Below, piece by piece: positions 47,912 to 57,268 of a stretch of 64,000 bases of DNA. Where the stretch lies: NCBI GenBank assembly GCA_026415295.1, contig JAOAHJ010000008.1:50365-114364 (forward strand), given 5' to 3'. Each line of letters begins with the position of its first letter. Position 1 is the first letter of the stretch. The position numbers were made by a program, and so were the translations under genes. This DNA comes from Spirochaetota bacterium. Its GTDB lineage: Bacteria > Spirochaetota > JAAYUW01 > JAOAHJ01. The notes under the pieces are model-generated. The model had not been told where the DNA came from, searched no databases, and worked only from the letters and a program-made list of their open reading frames with translations.

Positions 47912-47978
47912 AAAAGCTCCAAACCAAAAAATTATATTTTTAATAATTTTATTAAGAAAAAGAAAACAATAATAAAAT

Positions 47979-48362
47979 TTAGGGTTTATGTTTTAATGTA
48001 ACACCAGCTGGAACTTCAAATTGTCCTCTTTTTAATTCTAACCTGGAAGAACTACTTGCTTCAAATTTTTCTTCTAAATATTTATATATTATCCAAGGAT
48101 CAATTGTTTCTCCGCATGTAAAAATATCAACTGCAGCATATTTATATTCCGGCCATGTATGAATAGCAATATGTGACTCTGCAATAACAATAACACCAGA
48201 AACACCGTGTGGTGAGAATTTATGGAATGTTGAAGAAATTATTGTTGCTCTAGCTTTTCTTGCTCCTTCTAGCATTTCATTTTCTATATAAATTTCATCG
48301 TTTAATATTTCAGGGTTACAATCGTAAAATTCAACTAAAATGTGTCTACCTAAAGCTTGCAT
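47979..48362 (-). CDS. speD: S-adenosylmethionine decarboxylase proenzyme
   Basis: Pyruvoyl enzyme making decarboxylated SAM for SpeE. The 127-residue class 1B form reads [15 protein letters not shown]. It self-cleaves between Glu62 and Ser63 in [14 protein letters not shown]. Processing and catalytic residues Ser63, His68 and Cys83 (FTCG) fall in the same positions as in the Thermotoga enzyme as I recall it. Chain length and all three residues are intact. GGAG lies six bases before the ATG. It is first in the speD-speE operon. Confidence 0.96.
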   Translation of the reverse strand: MQALGRHILVEFYDCNPEILNDEIYIENEMLEGARKARATIISSTFHKFSPHGVSGVIVIAESHIAIHTWPEYKYAAVDIFTCGETIDPWIIYKYLEEKFEASSSSRLELKRGQFEVPAGVTLKHKP

Positions 48363-48842
48363 CTTTATCTCCTTATAATTATTTTTAATTTTAATTTAAT
48401 ATATATTTTTTTAATATTAATACTAATTTTAATAATTAATTTTTTTAAAACTTATTCATTTTCATTTATATTTTTTTATAATTAATAATTAAAACATATC
48501 TTTCAATTAATACCTTTAATTATATTTTAAAAATTATATAGAAGCATTAGAAACAAAAACAAGAAAAATAAATGATTTTACCGATTTGTTATTGTATATT
48601 TGATAATTTCTCTAATAGTGATATATTGAGAAGATATAAAAAGATATTGACAGCATAATGAATGATAAATAATGTCAATAACACTTTCAGTCAATTCATA
48701 AAACCTCTAATTTTATTAACAAATCAAGAAAATTAGATATTATAATTTTTTAAAATGTCAATAAAAATTTTTGATAATTTAAAAAAATTTTTTTTATATT
48801 AAAATTGGAATATATAGAAGTAATTAATTATGAGGTGAAAAT
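48363..48842. other. 480-base AT-rich divergent intergenic region between speD and an exported protein gene
   Basis: There is no coding frame or RNA gene that I can support. It holds an 8-bp perfect inverted repeat with promoter-like boxes (48645-48680), and TGTCAATA recurs at 48756-48763. The rest is A/T-rich and featureless. It should contain the promoters for speD (minus) and the gene at 48843 (plus). Confidence 0.55.
48645..48680. promoter_or_regulatory. Inverted repeat TATTGACA / TGTCAATA with -35-like boxes
   Basis: TATTGACA (48645-48652) and TGTCAATA (48673-48680) are exact reverse complements 20 bases apart. Each arm contains TTGACA, on opposite strands. On the plus strand, TTGACA (48647-48652) is followed after 17 bases by TAATGT (48670-48675), a fair -10. 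It could be a promoter, a divergent promoter pair, or an operator. Confidence 0.4.
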
Positions 48843-49580
48843 ATGAATAAACATAATAATATATTTTATTTAATAAAAAAATTATACATTTTACTTATAT
48901 TTTTTATTTTATTAACAATATTATTTTTTTCTTATGATCTTCCAGATGAGAAACCTAAAGAATTATATAATGATTTAATTAAAGAATCTACTATATATGA
49001 TATGGGCATGTACTATAATTTTTATGAGCAAAATGAGCTCGTAGGTACTATTGTTGTTTATTGCAAAGATAACTTTAGAGTTGAATATAAAACACATCCA
49101 CAAGAAAATATTATAATGTTTGTTTTTTCTGGTAATGATAAAAATTATATTTCAAGAAAAAATATTTTTTCAGATGATAATATTTTAAAAGATTGTTATA
49201 ATATAATTAATTTTTCTTTTACATATTTTACTAAAATTATTAATAGTATTACTTTTGAGGATCTCAATAGTAAGAAAGTTGGGATAAAGATAGAAAAAGA
49301 TCAAGGGTTGTACAAAAATTATAATAATAAGAGAGAAGTTAATATTATTAAAGTTACTTTAACAACCAATGAATGGGAAATATATTTTGAGGATGTCGGT
49401 TTAGATTTTGTTTTTGATTATTTAAGGGCTGTTTCTAAAAGGAAATCAAACTTTTCATCATTTTATACTTATTACGAATTCAAAGGAGGAGGATATAACA
49501 CTTTTACTTTTTATACTACAAAAATGATAGAAAGTATTCAGTTAAAAAATAGAGTTATACAAGATATATATGATAAGTAA
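48843..49580 (+). CDS. Exported LolA-like protein of unknown function
   Basis: A 245-residue protein with a basic start and a hydrophobic segment (about 10-28) as signal or anchor. The mature part is beta-rich (YYNFYEQNELVGTIVVY, ENIIMFVFSGNDKNYISR, VTLTTNEWEIYFEDVGLD), recalling the LolA-like fold in which an unfolded barrel carries lipoproteins, but no signature is decisive. GAGGTGA precedes the ATG. It is transcribed divergently from speD across the 480-base gap. Confidence 0.6.
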   Translation: MNKHNNIFYLIKKLYILLIFFILLTILFFSYDLPDEKPKELYNDLIKESTIYDMGMYYNFYEQNELVGTIVVYCKDNFRVEYKTHPQENIIMFVFSGNDKNYISRKNIFSDDNILKDCYNIINFSFTYFTKIINSITFEDLNSKKVGIKIEKDQGLYKNYNNKREVNIIKVTLTTNEWEIYFEDVGLDFVFDYLRAVSKRKSNFSSFYTYYEFKGGGYNTFTFYTTKMIESIQLKNRVIQDIYDK

Positions 49581-49637
49581 AAAAAATTTACAAAAAAATT
49601 TATTATAAGAAAGAAAAATTTTTTGTAAAAGAGTATT

Positions 49638-51164
49638 CTATAAAAATCTTAGAAGTATATTGTAAAGTTTTTCAAGTCCTTTTTGGTAACCATCTAATAT
49701 TGCAAGCATTATATTATCTCCATTACCTGTTGTATTTACGTATAAATAATTAAGTGTATCATCTTTTGGTATATAAATATATGAAGTTATATCAATAGAT
49801 GCAATTTGTTTACCAGCATACTCTTTTATGCTTTTTGTTTCTCCTCTTATAACTATAACTCTTTCAATATCATTTTTAATAAAATCATTTTTATAAAATA
49901 TTAAAAGGTTTTGAATATTATCACTTTTTTCAATAGATATATTTAATGATTTTGAAAACTTTATTCCGAGTTTAGTTAGATTTGCTAAGAAGTTACTAAT
50001 ATTTAAGCTTTGAATTTTATTATTTGAATTATCATAAAAATCAAATATAAAAAATGTTTTTAAGGTAATAGTTTTAGAAGAGATATTATAATTTTTAGAT
50101 TCTTTAAGAGAAGCAAAATTGTTTCTTATAAGATTTGCTTTTTCTCTTAAAACTTGGTTTTCATTAATAATTTTAATATAATTATCAATTAGGTCGAATA
50201 TATCTAAAAATGCAATAATTGAAGAGTTGCCAGCAAATGGAATCTTTGAATATGAAAAATATGCTTTACCAAAATTATTAGTAGTTGTTTTATATTCTTT
50301 AGTTATAATATCTCCAACATTATTTAAATCTTTATAGAAAAATGTTATGGGTATATTTCTTACAGGTTTTGTTTCTCCTTTATCTAAAAACAAAACTTCA
50401 TAAGTAAAAGGTTCTGTCTGTTTTTCATTTAAAAAAAGCATTGATGATGGAATATAAAGATTTGATTTTAGTTTTTTTGATATCTCAATAATTCTATCTA
50501 GATTTCTTTCAGCAACAATAAGCTTATTTTCATAATCAGATAGAAAAGCATTTTGAGAAGCTTTTAATGATTCAAATATTGCTTCATAGTAAAGCCCTTC
50601 TTTCAAATAATTGTTAGCTTTTTGTTCTGGTATTAAGAAGTACTCAAGTTTTTCTTGATATATCTTTTCAAGTCTTTTCTGTTCTTTTATTACAGCATCT
50701 TTAGAAATCCTTGCAAGAATATATACTATTATTTTATTATCAGATGTTTTCTTTAAATATTTATCTACAATTTCGAATTTAGAAATAATACCTTTTCCTT
50801 CAACATTAACTACTGATTTTAAGTAGTTTGAAAATTCTTCCTTATTTTCTGATATTTTATAAATTTGATTATTTTCTAAATAAGTATTAACGGTAGCTCC
50901 TAATAATAAAAATAGTTTAGATTGAATATCATTTAAGGCTATCTTTTCACCTTCTGATTCTTCCAAAACTGGTCCCCCAGAGCCAACAAAATAATAATAA
51001 TTATCATCTTTTGGAATTTGAGAGATCCATTGTGGTTCTTTTGATGAAGAAATTTTTGATATATTAGTATCTTTACTTGTACAACTATAGATTAAAAAGT
51101 TAAAAATTAAAATAGATAGAGTTATTATAATTATAAAAAATTTTGATCTCATGAATTTACTCAT
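49638..51164 (-). CDS. LPP20-like lipoprotein
   Basis: A 508-residue predicted lipoprotein. After a hydrophobic signal, LIYSC (Cys28) is a plausible lipobox. The mature start EPQWISQIPKDDNYYYFVGSG is the LPP20-type opening, followed by an acidic helix and a GATVNTYLE strand. A C-terminal half (about 280-508) is beta-rich and unmatched. Such proteins are often surface or envelope associated in spirochaetes and epsilonproteobacteria. TGAGGT lies six bases before the ATG. It is downstream of mnmA on the same strand, with a 189-base AT-rich gap. Confidence 0.75.
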   Translation of the reverse strand: MSKFMRSKFFIIIITLSILIFNFLIYSCTSKDTNISKISSSKEPQWISQIPKDDNYYYFVGSGGPVLEESEGEKIALNDIQSKLFLLLGATVNTYLENNQIYKISENKEEFSNYLKSVVNVEGKGIISKFEIVDKYLKKTSDNKIIVYILARISKDAVIKEQKRLEKIYQEKLEYFLIPEQKANNYLKEGLYYEAIFESLKASQNAFLSDYENKLIVAERNLDRIIEISKKLKSNLYIPSSMLFLNEKQTEPFTYEVLFLDKGETKPVRNIPITFFYKDLNNVGDIITKEYKTTTNNFGKAYFSYSKIPFAGNSSIIAFLDIFDLIDNYIKIINENQVLREKANLIRNNFASLKESKNYNISSKTITLKTFFIFDFYDNSNNKIQSLNISNFLANLTKLGIKFSKSLNISIEKSDNIQNLLIFYKNDFIKNDIERVIVIRGETKSIKEYAGKQIASIDITSYIYIPKDDTLNYLYVNTTGNGDNIMLAILDGYQKGLEKLYNILLRFL

Positions 51165-51207
51165 AATTATACCTCATGCATATATTAGTTTTTTTAATAA
51201 AATTATT

Positions 51208-51304
51208 AAAAGCTAATTATATAGCTAACTAATAATATTAAATATATAAAAAACTATAATTAATATATTATATAATTAATATATTATTAAATTAAATAGC
51301 TTTT
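51208..51304. repeat. Short AT-rich element: inverted arms around a 16-bp tandem duplication
   Basis: AAAAGCTA (51208-51215) and TAGCTTTT (51297-51304) are perfect inverted arms. Between them a 16-base unit is duplicated exactly (51255-51270 and 51271-51286). Similar small elements can be mobile, but I see only one copy, so it may be local slippage. Confidence 0.45.
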
Positions 51305-51333
51305 ATATAATAAAATATTTCATAGAATAATAA

Positions 51334-51354
51334 TAAAATAAAATAAAATAAAAT
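51334..51354. repeat. TAAAA tandem repeat (four copies)
   Basis: The five-base unit TAAAA is repeated four times exactly, ending at the mnmA stop codon. This is a slippage-prone simple repeat outside coding sequence. Confidence 0.7.
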
Positions 51355-52439
51355 CAACTTAGATAAATTTTTTCTATTATTCCTCCACCGATCACAATAT
51401 CATCATCATAAATAACTGCAGATTGACCGGGGGCAGAAGCTTCTACATCCTCAAGTATATTTATATATAAAAAAGAATTTAATGCATTATTAGAACATAG
51501 TTTTGAGGAATTAAAATCGATTTTACATTTGACCTCTTTAGTTCTATATCGTATTTTAATATTATAAAATTCTTTTAAATTGATTGGATTTAAAAAAAGG
51601 TTTAAATTAGTTATTTTTATTGATTTTACAAAAGGTTTTTCTCCAATTATAATATTTCCATCTTCTTTTATCTCCCTAATATAAGTTTTTTTCCCAATAG
51701 CAATATTCAATCCTTTTCTCTGACCAATTGTATAATATAATGTTCCTTTATGTTTAGAAATAATTTCCCCCTCTTGACTAATAAAATATCCATTTTTTAT
51801 AATATTATTTTCAGAGTTTGATAAAAGAAAAGGGACATAGTCTTTACCTTTTATAAAACAAATATCATAAGATTCCTTTTTTGAATATGGATTAATAAGA
51901 TTATTGAATGCAATTATATCTTTAATATCTTTTTTATAAAAATTTCCACAAGGGAAAATTATTTTTTCTATTTTATTTTTAGGAATTCTATATAAAAAGT
52001 AGGATTGGTCTTTTTGAGAATCTAGAGCTTTTGAAATAAAAGACTTATTTTTTATTCTTGCATAGTGTCCTGTAGCAAAATAATTAACTTTAAGGTTTTC
52101 TAAGCAATAATCCATTAATAAACCAAATTTTATTTTTTCGTTACAAATTATACAAGGATTTGGAGTTTTTAAATTATAAAAATCATTAATAAAAGGTTTG
52201 ATCACATTTTCTTCAAATTCTTTAGTTAAATCAACAATTACATGATCAATATTAAGTTTTTTTGCAATTAATTTTGCATCTTCGATATCAGAGAAAGAAC
52301 AACACTTTCCTATCTCATACTTTTCTTTTGATCCAAGCATTGTGACACCAATAACTTCATAACCTTCTTCTAAAAGCTTATAAGCAGCAAAGCTTGAATC
52401 TATACCACCTGACATTCCAACTGCAACTTTTGTTTTCAT
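51354..52439 (-). CDS. mnmA: tRNA-specific 2-thiouridylase MnmA
   Basis: Thiolates U34 of Lys, Glu and Gln tRNAs, with sulfur relayed to it. The PP-loop SGGIDSS is at about 10-16. The nucleophile Cys96 lies in NPCIICNEKIKFG, followed by YFATGHYARI. The second catalytic Cys is in SYDICFIKGKDY, and YTIGQRKGLNI follows. The length of 361 is typical. The stop lies on a TAAAA tandem repeat. There is no SD, and it is followed by the LPP20-like gene on the same strand. Confidence 0.95.
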   Translation of the reverse strand: MKTKVAVGMSGGIDSSFAAYKLLEEGYEVIGVTMLGSKEKYEIGKCCSFSDIEDAKLIAKKLNIDHVIVDLTKEFEENVIKPFINDFYNLKTPNPCIICNEKIKFGLLMDYCLENLKVNYFATGHYARIKNKSFISKALDSQKDQSYFLYRIPKNKIEKIIFPCGNFYKKDIKDIIAFNNLINPYSKKESYDICFIKGKDYVPFLLSNSENNIIKNGYFISQEGEIISKHKGTLYYTIGQRKGLNIAIGKKTYIREIKEDGNIIIGEKPFVKSIKITNLNLFLNPINLKEFYNIKIRYRTKEVKCKIDFNSSKLCSNNALNSFLYINILEDVEASAPGQSAVIYDDDIVIGGGIIEKIYLS

Positions 52440-52482
52440 ATTATTATAAATTATAATTTTCTTAATATTATATTTTATTGAA

Positions 52483-53169
52483 TTATTTCAAATATTTAAA
52501 GTATTTCTCAAGATTAATTCTAGAGAATTGATATAATTGATAATTTTGAAATATAATTTTGTTTAGTTTAACATTATTATCATTGTTTGAGAGCAAATGG
52601 TTCCATGTATTAACAAATATTACAATTCTATCATTTATTTTGTAAAACTGACTTGCAGGTAATTTTTCTGAATAATGTTTTATATTTTTGGTAAAATAAT
52701 TTTGGTTATTTGAAAAAGTATTAGGAAAATTTATTTCTACAGGAATCCATCTTTTTTGCTTTAACTCTTCTAAATATAAGTATCTAATATAAAATGATTC
52801 TATATCAACTATTCTTTTATATTTAAAACTTCTGAAAAAATCATATATTATATCAATTAAAAATGAAGGATGATCTTCATCTTTAAATACTAAAGAATAT
52901 TCTATGATTTTATTTTTTTTATCAATGTTTATCTCAGAAAATGAGATAAAAAGTAAACTGTTTTTGCTATCTATCTCTGGATAAATAATTATAGGACAAA
53001 AGTATGGGTCAAAATTATTTATTTTATTATTTTGATTTAAAAAATTGGTTAATTTTTTGGTTTTTTCGTTTATTTTATAAAAATGATAAATATTAAAAAA
53101 AAATAATAATAATAATAAAATTGAAAGATAAAGTATGTTTTTATTAATTTTTTTCTTGATATTTAACAT
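52483..53169 (-). CDS. Membrane-anchored protein of unknown function
   Basis: A 228-residue protein with one N-terminal hydrophobic helix (about 12-30) after a Lys/Asn-rich start. The rest is extracytoplasmic and Tyr/Phe/Lys/Asn-rich (FFRSFKYKRIVDIESFYIRYL, WIPVEINFPNTFSNNQNYF). No motif is recognised. It is directly upstream of mnmA on the same strand with a 43-base gap and a weak ribosome binding site. The arrangement says little about its job. Confidence 0.6.
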   Translation of the reverse strand: MLNIKKKINKNILYLSILLLLLFFFNIYHFYKINEKTKKLTNFLNQNNKINNFDPYFCPIIIYPEIDSKNSLLFISFSEINIDKKNKIIEYSLVFKDEDHPSFLIDIIYDFFRSFKYKRIVDIESFYIRYLYLEELKQKRWIPVEINFPNTFSNNQNYFTKNIKHYSEKLPASQFYKINDRIVIFVNTWNHLLSNNDNNVKLNKIIFQNYQLYQFSRINLEKYFKYLK

Positions 53170-53304
53170 AATATATCTTTTTCTTAAATATAATATAAAA
53201 AATTATTTAATAAATTCAAAAATTAATTTAATAGTAATTTTGTTAATGTTTGCTTAAAAATTTTATTTTATTAAAATATCTGAGACTATAAATAGGAGTA
53301 AAAA

Positions 53305-54708
53305 TTGAGCTATAAACAAATATTATGTTTAATTATCTATTTTTTTGTATATATTTTGATTTCATCAAAAAGATTTAAGTTTTTCAATTTAGGTAGAACT
53401 GGAGTTGCTCTTTTTGGTGTAGTATTAATGTTTATATTTAAGCTTTTTTCAGCAAATGAATTTATTTCTTTAATAGATTGGGACACTATAATTTTATTAT
53501 TTAGCTTAATGATAATAATAGAATATCTTGATGAATCTGGGTTTTTTGATTTTTTGTCTTTTTATATTTTTAAAGACTATTATGATCCAAAAAAACTTAT
53601 ATTTTTAATTGTGTTTCTTGTTGGATTATCTTCAGCTTTTTTTATAAATGATATTACATGTTTGATTCTCACTCCGATGATATTAAGAGTTTTAATAAAA
53701 AAAGGTTTAAATCCATTACCTTATCTTATTGCAATTGCAACATCTTCAAATATAGGAGCAATTATTGCATATACTGGAGCTCCTCAAAATATGATAATAG
53801 GAAATTTATGCAGTCTCTCTTTTTCAAAATATTTTATTTTAATGTTTCCTTTAGGCCTTATTTTACTTTATTTTAATTATATTTTTATTTTTTTATTTTT
53901 TAGAAAAAAATTAATATTAAATAAAAATATAAACCATCAAATTTATGAGAATAAAATAAGCTTTTCTAAAATTAATAAAATTATAAATTTAGAAAATATA
54001 GAAAAAGAAAAAAGTAAAGATAATAATAAAATAAAAATTAAAAACAGTATTTTTATCAATAAAAAAATAAAAGAAAAGATAGATTTATTTATTCATGATT
54101 TGAAGAGAATAAGAAGGCCTCTCTTTAGAAGATCTGTTACAGTTGCTTTATTAACCTTTTTATCATTTTTTATATTTAAACCAATATCGTGGGTTGCATT
54201 GATTGGAGCTGTTATTTTAATTGTTATTTCTAAAAAAAATGAAACTGAATATTTAAAAAGAATAGATTGGAATTTATTAATTTTTTTTATATGTTTATTT
54301 GGACTCATTGGTGCATTAAATGAATCTGGATTAACAATTTATCTATTTGAGAAATTTATAAAAAATTTTGAGCTAAATTTAAAAAATTTCTTTATTTTTA
54401 ATTTAGTTTCACTTATTTTTTCAAATATATTTTCAAATGTCCCTTATGTTTTAATTGTTAAAGAAATAATACAAAAGATACCTGATAATAATATTTGGTA
54501 TCTTTTTCTTGCATTTACAAGTACTATAGCAGGCAATATGACTTTATTAGGTGCAGTGGCAAATATTATTGTAGCAGAAAAAGCTAAAAACGAAGTACAA
54601 ATATCATTTAAAGAATTTTTTATGTATGGGTTTCCTTCAACTTTAATTCTGTTTATTTTAGGTTTTTTTATTATTTATTTATATTGGTTGGTAATTCCTT
54701 TTTTATAA
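53305..54708 (+). CDS. Ion permease, ArsB/NhaD (CitM-type) superfamily
   Basis: A 467-residue membrane transporter with about eleven hydrophobic helices split by a Lys/Ile/Asn-rich cytoplasmic loop (about 205-260). Two inverted-repeat halves show NDITCLILTPMI and SNIGAIIAYTGAPQNMIIG, and the second half repeats SNVPYVLIVKEI and AGNMTLLGAVANIIVAEKA, matching the ArsB/NhaD IT superfamily. The substrate (arsenite, Na+/H+ or dicarboxylate) is not determined. The start is TTG 53305, six bases after AGGAG. Its last 38 bases overlap the end of clpB. Confidence 0.85.
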   Translation: MSYKQILCLIIYFFVYILISSKRFKFFNLGRTGVALFGVVLMFIFKLFSANEFISLIDWDTIILLFSLMIIIEYLDESGFFDFLSFYIFKDYYDPKKLIFLIVFLVGLSSAFFINDITCLILTPMILRVLIKKGLNPLPYLIAIATSSNIGAIIAYTGAPQNMIIGNLCSLSFSKYFILMFPLGLILLYFNYIFIFLFFRKKLILNKNINHQIYENKISFSKINKIINLENIEKEKSKDNNKIKIKNSIFINKKIKEKIDLFIHDLKRIRRPLFRRSVTVALLTFLSFFIFKPISWVALIGAVILIVISKKNETEYLKRIDWNLLIFFICLFGLIGALNESGLTIYLFEKFIKNFELNLKNFFIFNLVSLIFSNIFSNVPYVLIVKEIIQKIPDNNIWYLFLAFTSTIAGNMTLLGAVANIIVAEKAKNEVQISFKEFFMYGFPSTLILFILGFFIIYLYWLVIPFL

Positions 54709-57268
54709 AAATAAAATCATTGTCTTTAATATCGACATATACATTTGATTTTTCACTGATTTCTCCAGAAAGAATTTTCAAAGCTAGTTTGTTTTCAATA
54801 TTGTTTTGAATATATCTTTTGAGAGGTCTTGCTCCTAAATCTTTTTCAAATCCTTCCTCTACAATTTTATTAATGCAATTTTCTGTAAATATTAAGTTAA
54901 TATTTTTATCTCTAATTCTTTCTGAAAGTTTTTTGAGCTCTAACTTTACTATATTTTTTGATACTTCTTTATTAAGTTTATTAAAAATGATAATTTCATC
55001 TATTCTATTTAAAAATTCTGGTCTAAAAAAGCTTTGAAGGATTTTTTTAAGTTGGGACTCTATTTCACTTATTTCACCTTTATGATTAAGTATTATATCT
55101 GAACCTAAATTTGAAGTCATAATAATAATTGTATTTTTAAAATTTACTGTTCTTCCATGCGAATCAGTTAATCTACCATCATCAAGAATTTGAAGAAGTA
55201 AATGAAAAACATCGGGATGAGCTTTTTCAACTTCATCAAATAGTATAACAGAGTATGGAGCTCTTCTTATTTTTTCAGTTAAAGTGCCACCTTCATCATA
55301 ACCAACATATCCTGGAGGAGCTCCAATTATTTTAGAAACAGAATGTTTTTCCATGTATTCTGACATATCTAATCTTATTAAAGCTTTTTCTGAATCAAAT
55401 AAAAATTTTGCTAAAGTTTTTGCAGTTTGAGTTTTTCCAACACCTGTAGGTCCAAGAAATAAAAATGAACCTATAGGTCTATTTGGGTCTGAAAGTCCAG
55501 CTTTATTTCTTTGAATAGCATGAGATAAAGAGGAAATAGCATGATCCTGACCTACTACTTCTTCCTTTAAATGTGTCTCTATTTTTAAATATTTTTCTCT
55601 CTCAGATTCTAACAATTTAGATACAGGTATTCCAGTCCAAGAAGAGACTATAATAGCTATATCATCTTCTGTAACTTCTTTTTTTAACATACTTTCAGAA
55701 CTTTTTAATGTATTTAAAATAGCATCTATCTTTTTTTGGGCCTCAGGTATTAAAACATATCTTATTTTAGCGACTTCATCAAAGTTTCCTTTTCTTTGTT
55801 CTATATCCGCTTTAGCTTTAAGAGAATCAATGTTTTCTCTAAGTTTATTAACCTCTTTTAGTCCATTTTTTTCTATTTCCCATTTATCTTTTATTAATTT
55901 TATCTCTCCCCTTAGTTTTTCTATTAATGATTCAACTTTCTGAAGTCTTTTTTGAGAACTTTCGTCTTTTTCATTTGATAAAGCTCTTTTTTCAATTTCA
56001 AGTTTTATTAGCTCTCTTTGAAGTTTATCAATAGATTCAGGAACAGATTCAAGTTGAACTCTTAATCTTGAAGAAGCTTCGTCAATTAAATCGATAGCCT
56101 TATCTGGTAAAAATCTATCTTGAATATATCTATCAGATAAAATTGCAGCAGCAATTATAGCTTTATCTGAAATTTTGATCCCGTGATGAAGTTCATACTT
56201 TTCTTTTATTCCTCTTAAAATTGCAATGGTATCTTCAACAGTAGGTTCAGAAACTATAATAGGTTGAAATCTTCTTTCTAATGCGGCATCTTTTTCTATG
56301 TATTTTCTATATTCATCTAAAGTTGTAGCACCAATGCAGTGAAGTTCACCTCTTGCTAATGCAGGTTTTAGCATATTTGCAGCATCTACAGCTCCTTCAG
56401 CCTTACCTGCACCAACTAAAAGATGAATTTCATCAATGAAAAGAATTATTTTACCCTCTTGTTTAGCAATAGTTTTTAATAAAGCTTTTATTCTTTCTTC
56501 AAATTCTCCTCTGTATTTTGTTCCAGCAAGAAGAGCTCCTATATCAAGAGAAAGTATTCTTTTATCCTTTAAAGATGAAGGTACATCATTGTTTACTATT
56601 CTTTGAGCTACTCCTTCAACAATTGCAGTTTTACCAACACCTGGTTCTCCTATTAAAACAGGATTATTTTTTGTTCTTCTTGATAATACTTGAATAATTC
56701 TTCTAATTTCTTCATCTCTCCCTATAACAGGATCTAGTTTGCTTTCTGAAGCTTTTTTTGTTAAGTCTATAGTAAAATTTTCAAGGACTTTAAAGTTTTT
56801 ATCTCCATCCTGAGTTTGAATAGTTTCTCCTTCTCTTTCCTTCAAATAATAATCTTTTAGTTTATTGTAATTTATGCCATACTTTTTAAGGATGTTTCCA
56901 GATTCACAATCTGTTAATAGGAATGCATAAAGGATATGCTCTGTAGATAAAAATAGGTCACTGATTTTCTTGGATTCTTGATCAGCTATAGCAAATATTT
57001 TCTGGAGAGTTGGGGAAGGATATATATTTGTATTAGATCCTGAAACTTTGGGTAATCTGTTCAAATATAAGTTTACTTCATTTTTTAAATTCTCTACATT
57101 TATTCTATTTGTATTTAAAAAAGATGTAAAAAGGGAATCATTTATCTCAATTATACCATATAATAAATGCAAATCATTTAATTCTGGATTACCGTTTATT
57201 AAAGCAAGATCATACCCTTTTTGAAAAGATTCAATTAAAGATTGTGTCATTTTTTCAAAATTAATCAT
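54671..57268 (-). CDS. clpB: Chaperone ClpB (protein disaggregase)
   Basis: Hexameric AAA+ disaggregase, partner of DnaK. The N domain spans 1-about 145. NBD1 has Walker A GEPGVGKTAIVEGVAQRI, GALLAGTKYRGEFEERIK and the IGATTLDEYRKYIEKDAALE region. A long coiled-coil middle domain (about 400-525) distinguishes it from ClpA and ClpC. NBD2 has GPTGVGKTQTAKTLA and IGAPPGYVGYDEGG. It has 865 residues, with AGGGGG before the ATG. No CIRCE element was found upstream. Its 3' end overlaps the convergent permease gene by 38 bases. Confidence 0.96.
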   Translation of the reverse strand: MINFEKMTQSLIESFQKGYDLALINGNPELNDLHLLYGIIEINDSLFTSFLNTNRINVENLKNEVNLYLNRLPKVSGSNTNIYPSPTLQKIFAIADQESKKISDLFLSTEHILYAFLLTDCESGNILKKYGINYNKLKDYYLKEREGETIQTQDGDKNFKVLENFTIDLTKKASESKLDPVIGRDEEIRRIIQVLSRRTKNNPVLIGEPGVGKTAIVEGVAQRIVNNDVPSSLKDKRILSLDIGALLAGTKYRGEFEERIKALLKTIAKQEGKIILFIDEIHLLVGAGKAEGAVDAANMLKPALARGELHCIGATTLDEYRKYIEKDAALERRFQPIIVSEPTVEDTIAILRGIKEKYELHHGIKISDKAIIAAAILSDRYIQDRFLPDKAIDLIDEASSRLRVQLESVPESIDKLQRELIKLEIEKRALSNEKDESSQKRLQKVESLIEKLRGEIKLIKDKWEIEKNGLKEVNKLRENIDSLKAKADIEQRKGNFDEVAKIRYVLIPEAQKKIDAILNTLKSSESMLKKEVTEDDIAIIVSSWTGIPVSKLLESEREKYLKIETHLKEEVVGQDHAISSLSHAIQRNKAGLSDPNRPIGSFLFLGPTGVGKTQTAKTLAKFLFDSEKALIRLDMSEYMEKHSVSKIIGAPPGYVGYDEGGTLTEKIRRAPYSVILFDEVEKAHPDVFHLLLQILDDGRLTDSHGRTVNFKNTIIIMTSNLGSDIILNHKGEISEIESQLKKILQSFFRPEFLNRIDEIIIFNKLNKEVSKNIVKLELKKLSERIRDKNINLIFTENCINKIVEEGFEKDLGARPLKRYIQNNIENKLALKILSGEISEKSNVYVDIKDNDFIFIKKELPTNINK

